This document shows, one piece after another, positions 9,384 to 18,369 of a stretch of 37,358 bases of DNA; within the stretch, counting starts at the first letter, position 1, and every line of letters starts with the position of its first letter. Source of the stretch: Photobacterium sanguinicancri (GTDB lineage: Bacteria; Pseudomonadota; Gammaproteobacteria; Enterobacterales; Vibrionaceae); NCBI RefSeq assembly GCF_002265265.1, contig NZ_NOIF01000029.1, positions 1 through 37,358 on the forward strand, in the 5' to 3' direction. The notes beneath the pieces were generated by a model. It had not been told where the DNA came from, ran no database searches, and saw only the letters and a program-made list of their open reading frames with translations. A program made the translations under genes and the position numbers.

Positions 9384-10682
9384 TTATTTCTGCGTTTGCG
9401 GACGACGACGCTGACGAGATTGTCCCTGACCTTGTCCCTGACGCGAATTGTTACGACGGTTACCATTTTGGCGTGGAGTGCGTTGTACAGGCAGTGCCGC
9501 TGGCAATTCTGTCATTAGCGCTTCGCTGTCGTACTTAGAAACTGGGATTGAGTGCTCAATGTAAGTTTCAATTGCTGGTAGGTTAATTGCGTAACCTTCA
9601 CAAGCAAAACTGATCGAGTGACCACTTGCACCTGCACGGCCAGTACGACCAATACGGTGAACGTAATCTTCAGCATCATCAGGTAGATCGTAGTTAAATA
9701 CGTGAGTTACCTGTGGAATGTGTAGACCACGTGCAGCAACGTCTGTTGCGACAAGAATATCAATTTCGCCTTGGGTGAATTGCTCAAGAATACGCATGCG
9801 TTTCTTCTGCGGAACATCACCTGTTAGCAAACCAACACGGTGGTCATCGGCTGCTAGATGCGCCCAAAGATCTTCACAACGGTGTTTAGTATTGGCAAAA
9901 ATGATTGCGCGATCTGGCCACTCTTCTTCAATCAAGGTTTGCAGTAAGCGCATTTTTTCTTGATTTGAAGGATAGAAAAGCTCTTCTTGAATGCGGTGAC
10001 CTGTTTTTTGTTCAGGCTCAACCACAACGCTTTCTGGGCTGTTCATGTGTTCAAAAGCGAGTTCTTTTACGCGGTAAGACAGCGTTGCAGAGAACAGCAT
10101 GTTAAGACGAGCTTCAGGTGCCGGCATGCGACGGAACAAGAAACGGATATCTTTAATGAAACCCAAATCGAACATGCGATCGGCTTCATCAAGTACAACA
10201 ACTTGGATACTGCGTAGATCGATAACACGTTGCTTGTAGAAATCGATAATACGGCCACACGTACCCACCAGAATATCAACACCATTTTCGAGTGTTTTCT
10301 GTTGTTTTTCGTACGCTTCACCACCGTAAGCTAAGCCTGCGGTTAGACCCGTGCTTTCTAATAACGGTTTAGCATCGTTATAAATTTGAATCGCCAACTC
10401 ACGCGTTGGAGCCATGATAATCGCGCGTGGGTGGTTCTGCTTACGCTCTGCTGATGCAGGGTTAAGTAGTAGGTGATTAAAAGTAGCAGTCAGGAAGGCA
10501 AGGGTTTTACCCGTACCTGTTTGAGCCTGTCCTGCAATATCTTGGCCGGAGAGCACTACCGGCAATGCCAAGGCTTGGATCGGGGTACAATTGTAGAAAC
10601 CCTTGCTGTCCAAACCTGCTACAACCGTTGGTTCTAGACCAAGGTCGGCAAATTTTTGCTCTGTGATATGAGTCGTCTTCAT
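9384..10682 (-). CDS. rhlB: ATP-dependent RNA helicase RhlB
   Basis: A 432-residue DEAD-box helicase, in E. coli a part of the RNA degradosome with RNase E. All core motifs are visible: Q motif around [12 protein letters not shown], Walker [20 protein letters not shown] within [21 protein letters not shown] and [10 protein letters not shown]. The TPGR motif reads TCGR. The last 30 residues are a Gln/Arg/Asn-rich basic tail, as expected for the RNA-binding C-terminus of RhlB. The gene order rhlB-gppA, divergent from trxA-rho, matches E. coli. The start [16 protein letters not shown] is family-like. Confidence 0.95.
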   Translation of the reverse strand: MKTTHITEQKFADLGLEPTVVAGLDSKGFYNCTPIQALALPVVLSGQDIAGQAQTGTGKTLAFLTATFNHLLLNPASAERKQNHPRAIIMAPTRELAIQIYNDAKPLLESTGLTAGLAYGGEAYEKQQKTLENGVDILVGTCGRIIDFYKQRVIDLRSIQVVVLDEADRMFDLGFIKDIRFLFRRMPAPEARLNMLFSATLSYRVKELAFEHMNSPESVVVEPEQKTGHRIQEELFYPSNQEKMRLLQTLIEEEWPDRAIIFANTKHRCEDLWAHLAADDHRVGLLTGDVPQKKRMRILEQFTQGEIDILVATDVAARGLHIPQVTHVFNYDLPDDAEDYVHRIGRTGRAGASGHSISFACEGYAINLPAIETYIEHSIPVSKYDSEALMTELPAALPVQRTPRQNGNRRNNSRQGQGQGQSRQRRRPQTQK

Positions 10683-11014
10683 TGCTATAGAATATCAGCT
10701 TAGGGTTGCAATACGAAACGGATTCAATTCAAATAGGGTAACGATTTGCTCTTTATACTATGAGATAGGTCAGGTTTAACGTAATTCGACTAGCCTGATT
10801 CAAACTTTGTAGCGTATAAATAATACTTATCAGACGAGCTATCTGATCATGTAAGCGGATTTAAATAACCTTTATAAAGCCTAAATACCCCAGACTAGAC
10901 AGACTAGTTATTGCTGTTTACGCTTTGAATATACTGGCGGTTTATCAGTTAAACATTGAACATTTACTTATCCAGATTGGTATAAGCTAATAAAATCAAC
11001 CATTGGAGTGGAAG
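10683..11014. promoter_or_regulatory. trxA: Divergent intergenic region rhlB / trxA with candidate trxA promoter
   Basis: A 332-base AT-rich gap with no supportable gene. The best promoter for trxA is TTATTG at 10908-10913 with TATACT at 10930-10935, spacer 16, ending about 80 bases before the ATG. A small inverted repeat, ATCAGA (10829-10834) and TCTGAT (10842-10847), lies in the middle and could be a regulatory site or chance. I see no clear promoter for rhlB beyond the general AT-richness. Confidence 0.35.
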
Positions 11015-11341
11015 ATGAGCGACAAGATTGTGCAGCTAAGCGATGCAAGCTTTGAAAGTGATGTAATTAACGCTGCAGGACCTGTACTAGTCGATTTTTG
11101 GGCTGAATGGTGTGGTCCATGTAAAATGATTGCCCCAATTCTTGACGAAATTGCTGACGAGTACGAAGGCAAACTGACGATTGGTAAGCTAAACATTGAC
11201 CAAAATGCAGCAACACCTCCTAAGTTTGGTATTCGCGGCATTCCAACATTACTGCTATTTAAAGATGGCAGCGTAGCGGCGACCAAAGTGGGCGCGCTAT
11301 CAAAATCTCAACTTAAAGAGTTCCTAGACGCGAACGTTTAA
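11015..11341 (+). CDS. trxA: Thioredoxin 1
   Basis: A 108-residue cytoplasmic thiol-disulfide reductase, the standard length. The active site WCGPCK has Cys33 and Cys36, and the cis-proline loop is GIPTLLLF. It reduces ribonucleotide reductase, methionine sulfoxide reductases and many other proteins, using electrons from thioredoxin reductase. I chose ATG 11015 rather than the in-frame TTG at 11003: GGAGTGGAAG lies immediately upstream of the ATG, and the resulting [10 protein letters not shown] matches known thioredoxins. The neighbours rhlB and rho are the same as in E. coli. Confidence 0.97.
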   Translation: MSDKIVQLSDASFESDVINAAGPVLVDFWAEWCGPCKMIAPILDEIADEYEGKLTIGKLNIDQNAATPPKFGIRGIPTLLLFKDGSVAATKVGALSKSQLKEFLDANV

Positions 11342-11353
11342 GCTGTAAATACG

Positions 11354-11392
11354 AGCTGTGCACAATTTCTTTGTTGTGCACAGTTTGTCTTC
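11354..11392 (+). terminator. Hairpin after trxA, probable terminator or attenuator
   Basis: A perfect ten-base inverted repeat, CTGTGCACAA at 11356-11365 and TTGTGCACAG at 11374-11383, with an eight-base loop, is followed by TTTGTCTT. The stem is strong but the T tract is broken. It probably limits read-through from trxA into rho rather than stopping it completely. Confidence 0.65.
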
Positions 11393-11397
11393 CGACT

Positions 11398-11535
11398 ATG
11401 CTAGACGGATGGAAGGTTTAGTGCTAACTTATCGCACGACATTATCAAACTTGTTCATTTCATGACCAGCCCCATTGGTCATTAACTCTCTCAACTATAT
11501 AGAACCCCATTTTGACAAACAAGAAACCCACCACT
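11398..11535 (+). promoter_or_regulatory. rho: rho leader: C-rich, G-poor, probable Rho autoregulation region
   Basis: Between 11431 and 11535 I count 32 C and 10 G, a composition typical of Rho utilisation (rut) sites. A hairpin with arms ATGACCA (11462-11468) and TGGTCAT (11476-11482) sits inside it. In E. coli rho is autogenously controlled by premature termination in its own leader. The composition here fits the same scheme, though no E. coli-like rhoL peptide is recognisable. There is no Shine-Dalgarno sequence before the rho ATG (CCCACCACT), which is unusual for a highly conserved gene. Confidence 0.5.
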
Positions 11536-12801
11536 ATGAATCTTACAGAACTGAAGAGCCAACCTATTCCAAAGCTTGTTGCGCTTAGCGAAAGCTTAGG
11601 ATTGGAAAATCTAGCGCGTTTAAGAAAGCAAGATATTATCTTTGCAATTCTTAAACAACACGCGAAGGGTGGTGAGGACATATTTGGCGATGGTGTTCTA
11701 GAGATTCTTCAAGACGGCTTCGGCTTCCTTCGCTCTTCTGATAGTTCTTACCTCGCCGGCCCTGATGACATCTACGTCTCTCCAAGTCAAATCCGCCGTT
11801 TCAACCTTCGTACTGGTGACACCATTGCTGGAAAGATTCGTCCACCAAAAGACGGTGAGCGTTACTTTGCACTATTAAAAGTCAACGAAGTTAACCACGA
11901 TAAGCCGGATAACGCGCGTAATAAGATTCTATTTGAAAACCTAACTCCGCTTCACGCTAACGATCGTATGCGTATGGAACGTGGTAACGGTTCAACAGAA
12001 GACATCACGGCACGTGTTCTTGATTTAGCATCGCCAATTGGTAAAGGTCAGCGTGGTCTGATTGTTGCTCCGCCGAAAGCGGGTAAAACCATGTTGCTAC
12101 AGAACATTGCACAAAGCATTGCTTACAACCACCCAGAGTGTGAGTTGATGGTATTGCTGATTGATGAGCGTCCGGAAGAAGTAACAGAGATGCAACGCCT
12201 AGTTAAAGGTGAAGTTATTGCATCAACGTTCGATGAGCCTGCATCTCGCCACGTTCAGGTTGCTGAAATGGTTATCGAGAAAGCAAAACGTCTTGTTGAG
12301 CACAAAAAAGACGTGGTTATCCTTCTGGATTCAATCACACGTCTAGCGCGTGCATACAACACCGTTGTACCTTCATCAGGTAAAGTACTAACTGGTGGTG
12401 TTGATGCAAACGCTCTTCACCGTCCTAAGCGTTTCTTCGGTGCAGCACGTAACGTAGAAGAAGGCGGTAGCTTAACTATCATCGCAACAGCGCTAGTGGA
12501 TACTGGTTCTAAAATGGATGAAGTTATTTACGAAGAATTTAAAGGTACAGGTAACATGGAACTGCACCTATCTCGTAAAATCGCTGAAAAACGCGTATTC
12601 CCAGCTATCGACATTAACCGCTCTGGTACACGTCGTGAAGAGCTACTGGCGAAATCTGACGAGCTACAGAAAATGTGGATCCTACGTAAGATTGTCCATG
12701 CAATGGGCGAAATCGATACGATGGAATTCATGATCGACAAGCTCTCAATGACCAAAACGAACGATGAGTTCTTCGATGCTATGCGTCGCCAAAACTCATA
12801 A
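11536..12801 (+). CDS. rho: Transcription termination factor Rho
   Basis: A 421-residue hexameric RNA-dependent ATPase that ends transcription at C-rich untranslated RNA. It has the N-terminal Rho_N helical segment ([17 protein letters not shown]), the cold-shock-like RNA-binding domain ([13 protein letters not shown]), the Walker A loop PPKAGKT, Walker B VVILLDS and the R-loop region before [12 protein letters not shown] start it at ATG 11536, which gives [11 protein letters not shown] as in E. coli (419 residues), instead of the upstream TTG at 11512. No ribosome binding site is visible at either start. A terminator follows at 12851. Confidence 0.97.
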   Translation: MNLTELKSQPIPKLVALSESLGLENLARLRKQDIIFAILKQHAKGGEDIFGDGVLEILQDGFGFLRSSDSSYLAGPDDIYVSPSQIRRFNLRTGDTIAGKIRPPKDGERYFALLKVNEVNHDKPDNARNKILFENLTPLHANDRMRMERGNGSTEDITARVLDLASPIGKGQRGLIVAPPKAGKTMLLQNIAQSIAYNHPECELMVLLIDERPEEVTEMQRLVKGEVIASTFDEPASRHVQVAEMVIEKAKRLVEHKKDVVILLDSITRLARAYNTVVPSSGKVLTGGVDANALHRPKRFFGAARNVEEGGSLTIIATALVDTGSKMDEVIYEEFKGTGNMELHLSRKIAEKRVFPAIDINRSGTRREELLAKSDELQKMWILRKIVHAMGEIDTMEFMIDKLSMTKTNDEFFDAMRRQNS

Positions 12802-12850
12802 TTGAGTTGGTCTTGAGCTAGAAAGTTAGCTCGGTCACAAATTAAAGAAA

Positions 12851-12876
12851 CGTCGCCTAGTGCGGCGTTTTTTATT
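12851..12876 (+). terminator. Intrinsic terminator of rho
   Basis: The arms CGTCGC and GCGGCG (one G-U pair) with loop CTAGT are followed by TTTTTTATT, about 50 bases after the rho stop. Confidence 0.85.
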
Positions 12877-13130
12877 GGTTGCCTTTCAGGCATACTGAAT
12901 TAAATTCAGTGTTCAATTACGTCTTGATGACGAAATCATTACGTATAGGTGTAAGGTTGCTTATTGAGGTGGTGGTTATTAATAAGAATAATCATTCAGC
13001 TTGGTATTGTGATTGGAATACTGTATAGGTAATAAATAGGCAAGTCAGGATGACAGTATTACCTATGATGCAATATAGATAGTAGAGCACAGAATGTTCT
13101 TCATCTTCCTTTCGAAAAATAGGAGATAAC
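12877..13130. other. Gap before the secreted-protein gene with two inverted repeats
   Basis: The 329 bases between rho and the next gene contain the rho terminator and then no ORF of note. Two inverted repeats stand out. One is a 17-base palindrome with arms ACTGAATT / AATTCAGT at 12894-12910. The other is a perfect ten-base pair, ATAGGTAATA (13025-13034) and TATTACCTAT (13057-13066), separated by 22 bases. The second pair lies 65 bases before the next start and could be an operator pair or an RNA hairpin in the leader. No promoter was clear. Confidence 0.4.
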
Positions 13131-14120
13131 ATGCGACAAGGACTGTGCATGATACCCTTGCTACTGACGATGTGGACAGCGCCCGCTTTGGCACAAGATG
13201 TGTCAGAACAACAGGTACTCGCCACCTTAGCATCAGCGCAAGTGCAGACTCGGGTGAACGCCCTAACTACGCTCTATAAGCGTAATGATTTTCGCGCCTT
13301 AGAATTTAACCTCTCGCAATTACCACCACTCTCTCAAGAAGCTGTTCGTGAAAAATTAGTATTATTTGCGGTGGAATTTGGTCAAGTTGATCAAGCTAAA
13401 GCTACATGGTTGGCTGAACAAGCAGGGCGTAAACCTACTTTTACCATAGTAGAACAAGGGGATGGTTACCTAGTGACCAAAGCTGCTTTTCACTATGGGG
13501 CACCAGCACGTACATTGATCCAGCATTGGGAGCATCAATTACAAGCCGATGACATGGTGCGTAAAGCAGAATCTGGCACCTTGCAGCTATCGCATTGGTT
13601 AACAACAGACGCTGTGGTACAAAAGCGCCGTCGTGACTTGTTTTTAGAGCGGGTAGATACACTTTCCCCCGATGCAATCGCCACCTTAGTCACCCAGTTT
13701 CAATCTGACAATCAACTGATGTGGCTCCCTGATAATGCCATTATTGCAAGTTTAGCTGCGCATTCTGGCGACAGTAAAATGTATCAACTGTTATGGCGCC
13801 GTCGTACCGATACCTATAGCTATCAAGAATTAACGCGTTTAACCGAGATGGCGCCGACCCCTTTAGCGCTTGAGCAATTGATGGCGGCCACTACCAACCC
13901 ATCATTAAAGCGACAAGCCTATCGCTCATTGATTACCCTAAGGCCGATGCCTGCGTCAACGCGCCAATTCTTGATCGCCAAAATGGGCGAGGTTGATGAA
14001 GGCCAAGTCGTTGCACAGCAACTAGCGCAGCAAGGTTACACCAGTTGGTTACGTCAGCTCGCCACATCACACAGCAGTCATGTACTGAAAAAGAATCTTC
14101 AAATTGTACTCGAGCAGTAA
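13131..14120 (+). CDS. Conserved hypothetical exported protein, helical
   Basis: A 329-residue protein that I do not recognise. The N-terminus is a good Sec signal peptide (MRQGLCMIPLLLTMWTAPALA, probable cleavage ALA-QD at residues 21-22), so it is likely periplasmic. The rest is helix-rich, leucine- and glutamine-rich, with repeated short helix pairs (LATLASAQVQTRVNALTTLY, LEQLMAATTNPSLKRQAYRS) that recall HEAT-like repeats. No enzyme motif, cysteine pair or membrane segment is visible after the signal. The start ATG has AGGAG seven bases upstream. It lies alone between rho and ubiD, behind the rho terminator, and the two inverted repeats upstream may control it. Confidence 0.75.
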   Translation: MRQGLCMIPLLLTMWTAPALAQDVSEQQVLATLASAQVQTRVNALTTLYKRNDFRALEFNLSQLPPLSQEAVREKLVLFAVEFGQVDQAKATWLAEQAGRKPTFTIVEQGDGYLVTKAAFHYGAPARTLIQHWEHQLQADDMVRKAESGTLQLSHWLTTDAVVQKRRRDLFLERVDTLSPDAIATLVTQFQSDNQLMWLPDNAIIASLAAHSGDSKMYQLLWRRRTDTYSYQELTRLTEMAPTPLALEQLMAATTNPSLKRQAYRSLITLRPMPASTRQFLIAKMGEVDEGQVVAQQLAQQGYTSWLRQLATSHSSHVLKKNLQIVLEQ

Positions 14121-14160
14121 CTGATAATCATAATCAGGTGAGATTAGGTTAACAACTCGT

Positions 14161-14166
14161 TATAAT
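14161..14166 (+). promoter_or_regulatory. ubiD: Candidate -10 element of ubiD
   Basis: TATAAT lies 62 bases before the ubiD ATG, in the only gap between it and the upstream gene. No matching -35 is seen at 16-18 bases. A short hairpin, GCCCAT / ATGGGC, follows at 14170-14187, in the presumed leader. Confidence 0.35.
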
Positions 14167-14228
14167 ATCGCCCATTAATTGATGGGCACTCGCATAGTGA
14201 GGGTGCCGCTTGGTAACGGGTAGCACCT

Positions 14229-16112
14229 ATGAAATTCAAGGACCTGCGCGACTTTATTGATCGCCTTGAGCAGCAAGGGCAACTAAAGCGAATATCGCAG
14301 CCTATCGATCCCAATCAAGAAATGACCGAAATCAGTGATCGCACGCTTCGCGCGGGCGGTCCTGCATTGCTATTTGAAAATCCTGTTGGCTATGACATGC
14401 CAGTATTGACCAACCTGTTTGGCACGCCTGACCGTGTAGCTATGGGGATGGGTAGACAGGACGTCAAAGAGCTACGCGAAGTGGGTAAGCTGCTGGCGTA
14501 TCTAAAAGAACCAGAGCCGCCGCGAGGCTTTCGTGACGCACTGGACAAACTGCCCGTGTTCAAGCAAGTCTTAAACATGCCAGTGAAGCGCTTACGTAAA
14601 GCGCCGTGCCAAGAAATTGTCTGGCAAGGTGATGAGGTTGACCTTGATAAAATCCCAGTGATGAGCTGCTGGCCAGACGATGTGGCGCCACTATTAACTT
14701 GGGGCTTGACCATCACCAAGGGACCGAACAAAAAACGCCAGAATTTGGGTATTTACCGTCAACAGAAGTTGGGTAAAAACAAAGTGATCATGCGTTGGCT
14801 TGCTCACCGTGGTGGGGCGCTTGATTTACGTGACTGGATGGAAACCCACCCAGGCGAACCTTTTCCTGTAACTGTTGCCTTTGGTGCGGATCCTGCGACG
14901 ATTCTTGGGGCGGTGACCCCAGTACCAGATACCTTATCTGAGTATGCTTTTGCAGGGCTGTTACGTGGCAGCAAAACCGAGGTAGTGAAAAGCCTTAGCA
15001 ATGACCTTGATGTCCCCGCGAGCGCAGAAGTGGTGCTAGAAGGGTATATCGACCCGACGGAGTTTGCCGATGAAGGGCCTTATGGTGACCACACCGGTTA
15101 TTATAATGAAGTCGAAAGCCATCATGTGTTTACGGTTACCCACGTAACCATGCGCAATAACCCGATTTACCACAGTACCTATACGGGCCGTCCGCCCGAT
15201 GAACCAGCGGTATTAGGCGTGGCACTTAACGAAGTGTTTGTGCCTATTTTGCAAAAACAATTCCCTGAAATTACCGACTTTTACTTACCGCCTGAAGGGT
15301 GTTCATACCGCATGGCGGTAGTGACCATGAAGAAGCAATATCCAGGTCATGCGAAACGCGTCATGATGGGCGTGTGGTCTTTCTTGCGTCAGTTTATGTA
15401 CACCAAGTTTGTGGTGGTGTGCGACGACGATGTCAACGCACGTGACTGGAACAGCGTGATTCACGCAATGACCACTCGCATGGATCCGGTGCGCGACACT
15501 GTGATGATCGATAACACCCCAATTGATTCCTTGGACTTTGCTTCGCCTGTCGTTGGCTTAGGGTCAAAAATGGGCTTAGATGTCACGATCAAATGGGAAG
15601 CTGAAACGGCAAACTCACCGAGCGAAGCATTAATCGTTAACCATGATTTTGATGTCGATGCTGGGCTTAAAGCGTTGCGAGAGCAACACCCTGAAATTCT
15701 CGATTGCTATTTACCACCCGAAGCTGATGCGCACCGTATGGCGATTGTCAGCATCAAAAAAGAAGGTGCAGGTCAGGCAATTGCTGTGATGGAAGTTGTG
15801 TGGGCTTTCTTAGCACAATTCACCGATGCCAAATTTGTGATTGTCTGTGATGATGATGTCAATGTACGCGATTGGAATGATGTGATTTGGGCGGTCACTA
15901 CCCGAATGGATCCAAGTCGTGATGCCATTATGATTAATGGGGCGGCAGCGGAGCAACTTTCGTTGGGTAGCAGCTCTAAAATGGGCTGGGATGCGACCAA
16001 TAAGTGGCAAGGTGAAACGGATCGCGAATGGGGAACCCCTATTAGCAAAGATCCCGCGATTGTTGCTAAAGTCGATGCTATTTGGGATGAGTTAGCGATT
16101 TTTAAATCGTAG
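14229..16112 (+). CDS. ubiD: 4-hydroxy-3-polyprenylbenzoate decarboxylase UbiD, long form with internal duplication
   Basis: UbiD uses prenylated FMN made by UbiX to decarboxylate 4-hydroxy-3-octaprenylbenzoate in ubiquinone synthesis. The protein starts [20 protein letters not shown] and carries [12 protein letters not shown] and [11 protein letters not shown], typical of the family. At 627 residues it is about 130 longer than E. coli UbiD (497). The extra length is a tandem duplication: residues 346-460 ([12 protein letters not shown] ... [10 protein letters not shown]) recur at 488-597 ([12 protein letters not shown] ... [10 protein letters not shown]), with both copies holding VCDDDVN, RDWN, TTRMDP and SKMG. 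About half of the aligned residues are identical, so the event is old. Copy 2 joins the E. coli-like tail (GETDREWG ... WDELAIF). No frameshift is seen. It precedes ferredoxin and fre. Confidence 0.93.
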   Translation: MKFKDLRDFIDRLEQQGQLKRISQPIDPNQEMTEISDRTLRAGGPALLFENPVGYDMPVLTNLFGTPDRVAMGMGRQDVKELREVGKLLAYLKEPEPPRGFRDALDKLPVFKQVLNMPVKRLRKAPCQEIVWQGDEVDLDKIPVMSCWPDDVAPLLTWGLTITKGPNKKRQNLGIYRQQKLGKNKVIMRWLAHRGGALDLRDWMETHPGEPFPVTVAFGADPATILGAVTPVPDTLSEYAFAGLLRGSKTEVVKSLSNDLDVPASAEVVLEGYIDPTEFADEGPYGDHTGYYNEVESHHVFTVTHVTMRNNPIYHSTYTGRPPDEPAVLGVALNEVFVPILQKQFPEITDFYLPPEGCSYRMAVVTMKKQYPGHAKRVMMGVWSFLRQFMYTKFVVVCDDDVNARDWNSVIHAMTTRMDPVRDTVMIDNTPIDSLDFASPVVGLGSKMGLDVTIKWEAETANSPSEALIVNHDFDVDAGLKALREQHPEILDCYLPPEADAHRMAIVSIKKEGAGQAIAVMEVVWAFLAQFTDAKFVIVCDDDVNVRDWNDVIWAVTTRMDPSRDAIMINGAAAEQLSLGSSSKMGWDATNKWQGETDREWGTPISKDPAIVAKVDAIWDELAIFKS

Positions 16113-16127
16113 TTATCTCCAAGGCTG

Positions 16128-16158
16128 AACAGGTTATCATAGGTGATGACCTGTTTTT
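16128..16158 (+). terminator. Intrinsic terminator of ubiD
   Basis: The arms AACAGGT and ACCTGTT continue inward through ATCA / TGAT with a T-G pair, giving about 12 paired bases with a TAGG loop, followed by TTT. It lies 16 bases after the ubiD stop and suggests that the ferredoxin-fre pair has its own promoter. Confidence 0.8.
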
Positions 16159-16224
16159 AATGAGTCTTGTTAACGTGCCAGTGACTAACCGCATTTTAGC
16201 CAAGACACTATTACTAAGAATATT

Positions 16225-16491
16225 ATGACGTACCAAGTTCGCCTGCTACCTGCTGATGTCACTTTTACTGCTACCGAGCATGAAAGCGTCTTGCAGGCTG
16301 CGCTCAACGCAGGCATTGCTTTTCCTAATCGTTGCCAAGTCGGTGCATGTGCGATGTGCATGTGCCGAAAACTATCGGGTGAGATAACTTACCAACTTGA
16401 GCCTATGCTTACTGAGAAAGAGCAAGCGCAGGGTTGGATGTTTACTTGCCAAGCAACGGCGAAAAGCGACTTGGTGCTCAGCATGGATTAG
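16225..16491 (+). CDS. 2Fe-2S plant-type ferredoxin
   Basis: An 88-residue ferredoxin of the fer2 family. The cluster ligands are Cys37, Cys42, Cys45 (NRCQVGACAMC, C-x4-C-x2-C) and Cys75 (MFTCQ). The domain resembles the N-terminal ferredoxin part of reductases such as AscD or MmoC. It lies 44 bases before fre on the same strand, so the two could act as a split oxidoreductase in which Fre passes electrons from NAD(P)H to the ferredoxin. That pairing is inference. The ATG at 16225 gives the usual short beta-strand start, though its ribosome binding site is weak (TAAGAA). Confidence 0.88.
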   Translation: MTYQVRLLPADVTFTATEHESVLQAALNAGIAFPNRCQVGACAMCMCRKLSGEITYQLEPMLTEKEQAQGWMFTCQATAKSDLVLSMD

Positions 16492-16535
16492 CGACATCGA
16501 ACGCGACCATGCTCCTGAACGACTAGAGGACAACC

Positions 16536-17246
16536 ATGTCGATTAAATGTGAAGTAAAGTCAGTTGAATCATTAGCATGTAATACATTCCGTATTTTATT
16601 GCAGCCAGAAAAAGCGATCGATTTCAAAGCCGGTCAGTACCTGTTAGCCGTTATGGGTGAGAAAGATAAACGCCCATTCTCGATAGCAAGCAGCCCGTGC
16701 CGTGAAGGTGAGCTAGAGCTCCATATTGGTGCCGCAGAGCATAACCCGTACGCGATTGAAGTGGTGGAAACCATGAAAGCGGCACTTGCTGCGGGCACGC
16801 CTGTTGAAATCGAAGCACCACACGGTGACGCTTGGGTGCGCACTGACAGTGAGAAGCCGCTACTGATGATTGCTGGTGGTACGGGCTTTTCTTACGTACG
16901 CAGTATTTTAGATAACTGTTTAAGCCGTGGCGTGAACCAGCCTATCTTTGTTTACTGGGGTGGCCGTGACGCATGCCAGCTGTACGCAAATGATGAACTA
17001 CAGGCGTTGGCGGATAAACACGCGAACCTGACTTACGTGCCTGTGGTTGAGCAAGCTGAAGCGGCTTGGCAAGGCAAAGTGGGCAATGTACTGGAAGCTG
17101 TGAGTAACGATTTTGTTAGCCTATCAGCTTACGATATCTATATTTGTGGCCGTTTTGAGATGGCAGGCGCAGCACGCGAACTGTTCACCGCAGAAAAAGG
17201 TGCAGAGCGTGAGCGTATGTTCGCCGATGCATTTTCGTTTATCTAA
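16536..17246 (+). CDS. fre: NAD(P)H-flavin reductase
   Basis: A 236-residue flavin reductase of the ferredoxin-NADP reductase superfamily (E. coli Fre has 233). It reduces free FMN and riboflavin with NAD(P)H. The flavin-binding motif RPFSIAS is near residue 46, the nucleotide-binding [12 protein letters not shown] follows, and YICGRFEMA lies near the C-terminus. The start has AGAGGACA upstream. Fre is next to ubiD in E. coli too. Reduced FMN is the substrate UbiX needs to make the UbiD cofactor, which may explain the linkage, although UbiX is not in this window. In luminous relatives such enzymes also feed luciferase. A strong terminator follows. Confidence 0.95.
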   Translation: MSIKCEVKSVESLACNTFRILLQPEKAIDFKAGQYLLAVMGEKDKRPFSIASSPCREGELELHIGAAEHNPYAIEVVETMKAALAAGTPVEIEAPHGDAWVRTDSEKPLLMIAGGTGFSYVRSILDNCLSRGVNQPIFVYWGGRDACQLYANDELQALADKHANLTYVPVVEQAEAAWQGKVGNVLEAVSNDFVSLSAYDIYICGRFEMAGAARELFTAEKGAERERMFADAFSFI

Positions 17247-17289
17247 GACGAAATGGCAGCAGTTTAGCTAACTTGGGATGACATATATA

Positions 17290-17317
17290 AACGGCGAGCC
17301 ATTGGCTCGCCGTTTTT
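17290..17317 (+). terminator. Intrinsic terminator of fre
   Basis: An 11-base perfect stem, AACGGCGAGCC / GGCTCGCCGTT, with a three-base loop is followed by TTTG. It lies 43 bases after the fre stop. The minus-strand side has only TTTATAT, so it may weakly serve the convergent transporter as well. Confidence 0.9.
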
Positions 17318-17352
17318 GTTGTTACGACATGAGAAACATGGCGAGGTGGTGG

Positions 17353-18234
17353 CTACACACTAGCTTGGCGCGATGCCGCGACCTTACGTTTGACCCAAGT
17401 TTCATTTAGCCACAATGAAAAGACGATGATAATACCGCCAATGATCAAGCGTGGGTAATCAACATCACGATTCCAAATCACGATATTTACAATCAATCCC
17501 GCAGGTACTAAGGCATTATTCATGATTGCCAAGGCACCAGCATTGACCATGGTTGTTCCTTTGTTCCATAAAAAGTAGCCTAAGCCTGACGCCATCGTAC
17601 CCAGGTACAGTAGCACTCCCCATTGAGTGGTAGTGGTGGGCAGTTTATCGGTATTACCAAACATCAAAAACATCGGTATGGCGACGCACATTGCGCCTAA
17701 ATAGAACAAGCCAAACACAGTATGCTGCGGGATATCTTTGTTTTCTTGCTCCATGGTTCGCTTATAGCCGACTTGGCCAATCGCAAAGCTTAGGTTAGCG
17801 CCTTGGACGATTAAAAACCCCATAATGAAGTTTTCATTAATGCCTTCAAATTTAATGACGGCTGCGCCCAAGACGGCAATAACCGCGGTCACAAGATACC
17901 AAGCTGAAAACTGACGGTGCAGTGCATCGTAAATCAGAGTGACATAAATCGGCGTGAAAACAGTGAAGAGCAGCACTTCAGGTACCGACAGATACAAGAA
18001 AGACTGGTAATAGAAGCAGTACATGATGCCAAGCTGAAAGGCACCCACCACCATTAACTTAGCCGCTAATTTGGGGTGTAAGTATTGCTTACGTAAGAAA
18101 GGTAAAAACACCAGTGCCGCTAGTGACACACGAGTGAGTACCGAGAACCAAGCGTCGACTTGACCCGCAAGATATACCCCAATCAGGCTAAATGAAAACG
18201 CCCAGAGCAAGGTAATAGCTGAAAGATATCCCAT
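17353..18234 (-). CDS. DMT superfamily (EamA) transporter
   Basis: A 293-residue inner-membrane protein with ten predicted hydrophobic helices arranged as two EamA repeats (residues about 2-130 and 140-280). The second repeat contains GLGYFLWNKGTTMVNAGAL, a typical EamA signature. Such proteins export amino acids, amines or other metabolites; some close relatives are labelled carboxylate/amino acid/amine transporters. The substrate cannot be read from the sequence. The ATG at 18234 has no good ribosome binding site. The gene is single and convergent with fre. Confidence 0.85.
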   Translation of the reverse strand: MGYLSAITLLWAFSFSLIGVYLAGQVDAWFSVLTRVSLAALVFLPFLRKQYLHPKLAAKLMVVGAFQLGIMYCFYYQSFLYLSVPEVLLFTVFTPIYVTLIYDALHRQFSAWYLVTAVIAVLGAAVIKFEGINENFIMGFLIVQGANLSFAIGQVGYKRTMEQENKDIPQHTVFGLFYLGAMCVAIPMFLMFGNTDKLPTTTTQWGVLLYLGTMASGLGYFLWNKGTTMVNAGALAIMNNALVPAGLIVNIVIWNRDVDYPRLIIGGIIIVFSLWLNETWVKRKVAASRQASV

Positions 18235-18326
18235 AACAATTCGATTAATCCATAGATGTCATGGCGATAGTGTACCTGAAAGCCTTTGCAACAAGCATGA
18301 AAATGCTAGTTTAAGGCAAGAGGTCG

Positions 18327-18351
18327 GAGCGGTAAGTTGGCTTTACCGCTC
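18327..18351. terminator. Hairpin downstream of uspA
   Basis: The arms GAGCGGTAA and TTACCGCTC enclose a short loop just after the uspA stop. No T run follows on the minus strand, so it may be an RNA-stabilising 3' hairpin or a weak terminator. Confidence 0.4.
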
Positions 18352-18369
18352 GAGGTGACGATGGCAGTA

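Noticed and set aside
11398-11421. Seven-codon frame MLDGWKV as a rho leader peptide
   Set aside because: It has no Shine-Dalgarno and no likeness to the E. coli rhoL peptide; a frame this short is expected by chance.
12981-12999. Possible Fur box (AATAAGAATAATCATTCAG) upstream of the exported-protein gene
   Set aside because: It matches the 19-base E. coli Fur consensus at about 13 of 19 positions by my alignment, and the 7-1-7 form fits poorly. AT-rich DNA gives such matches by chance.
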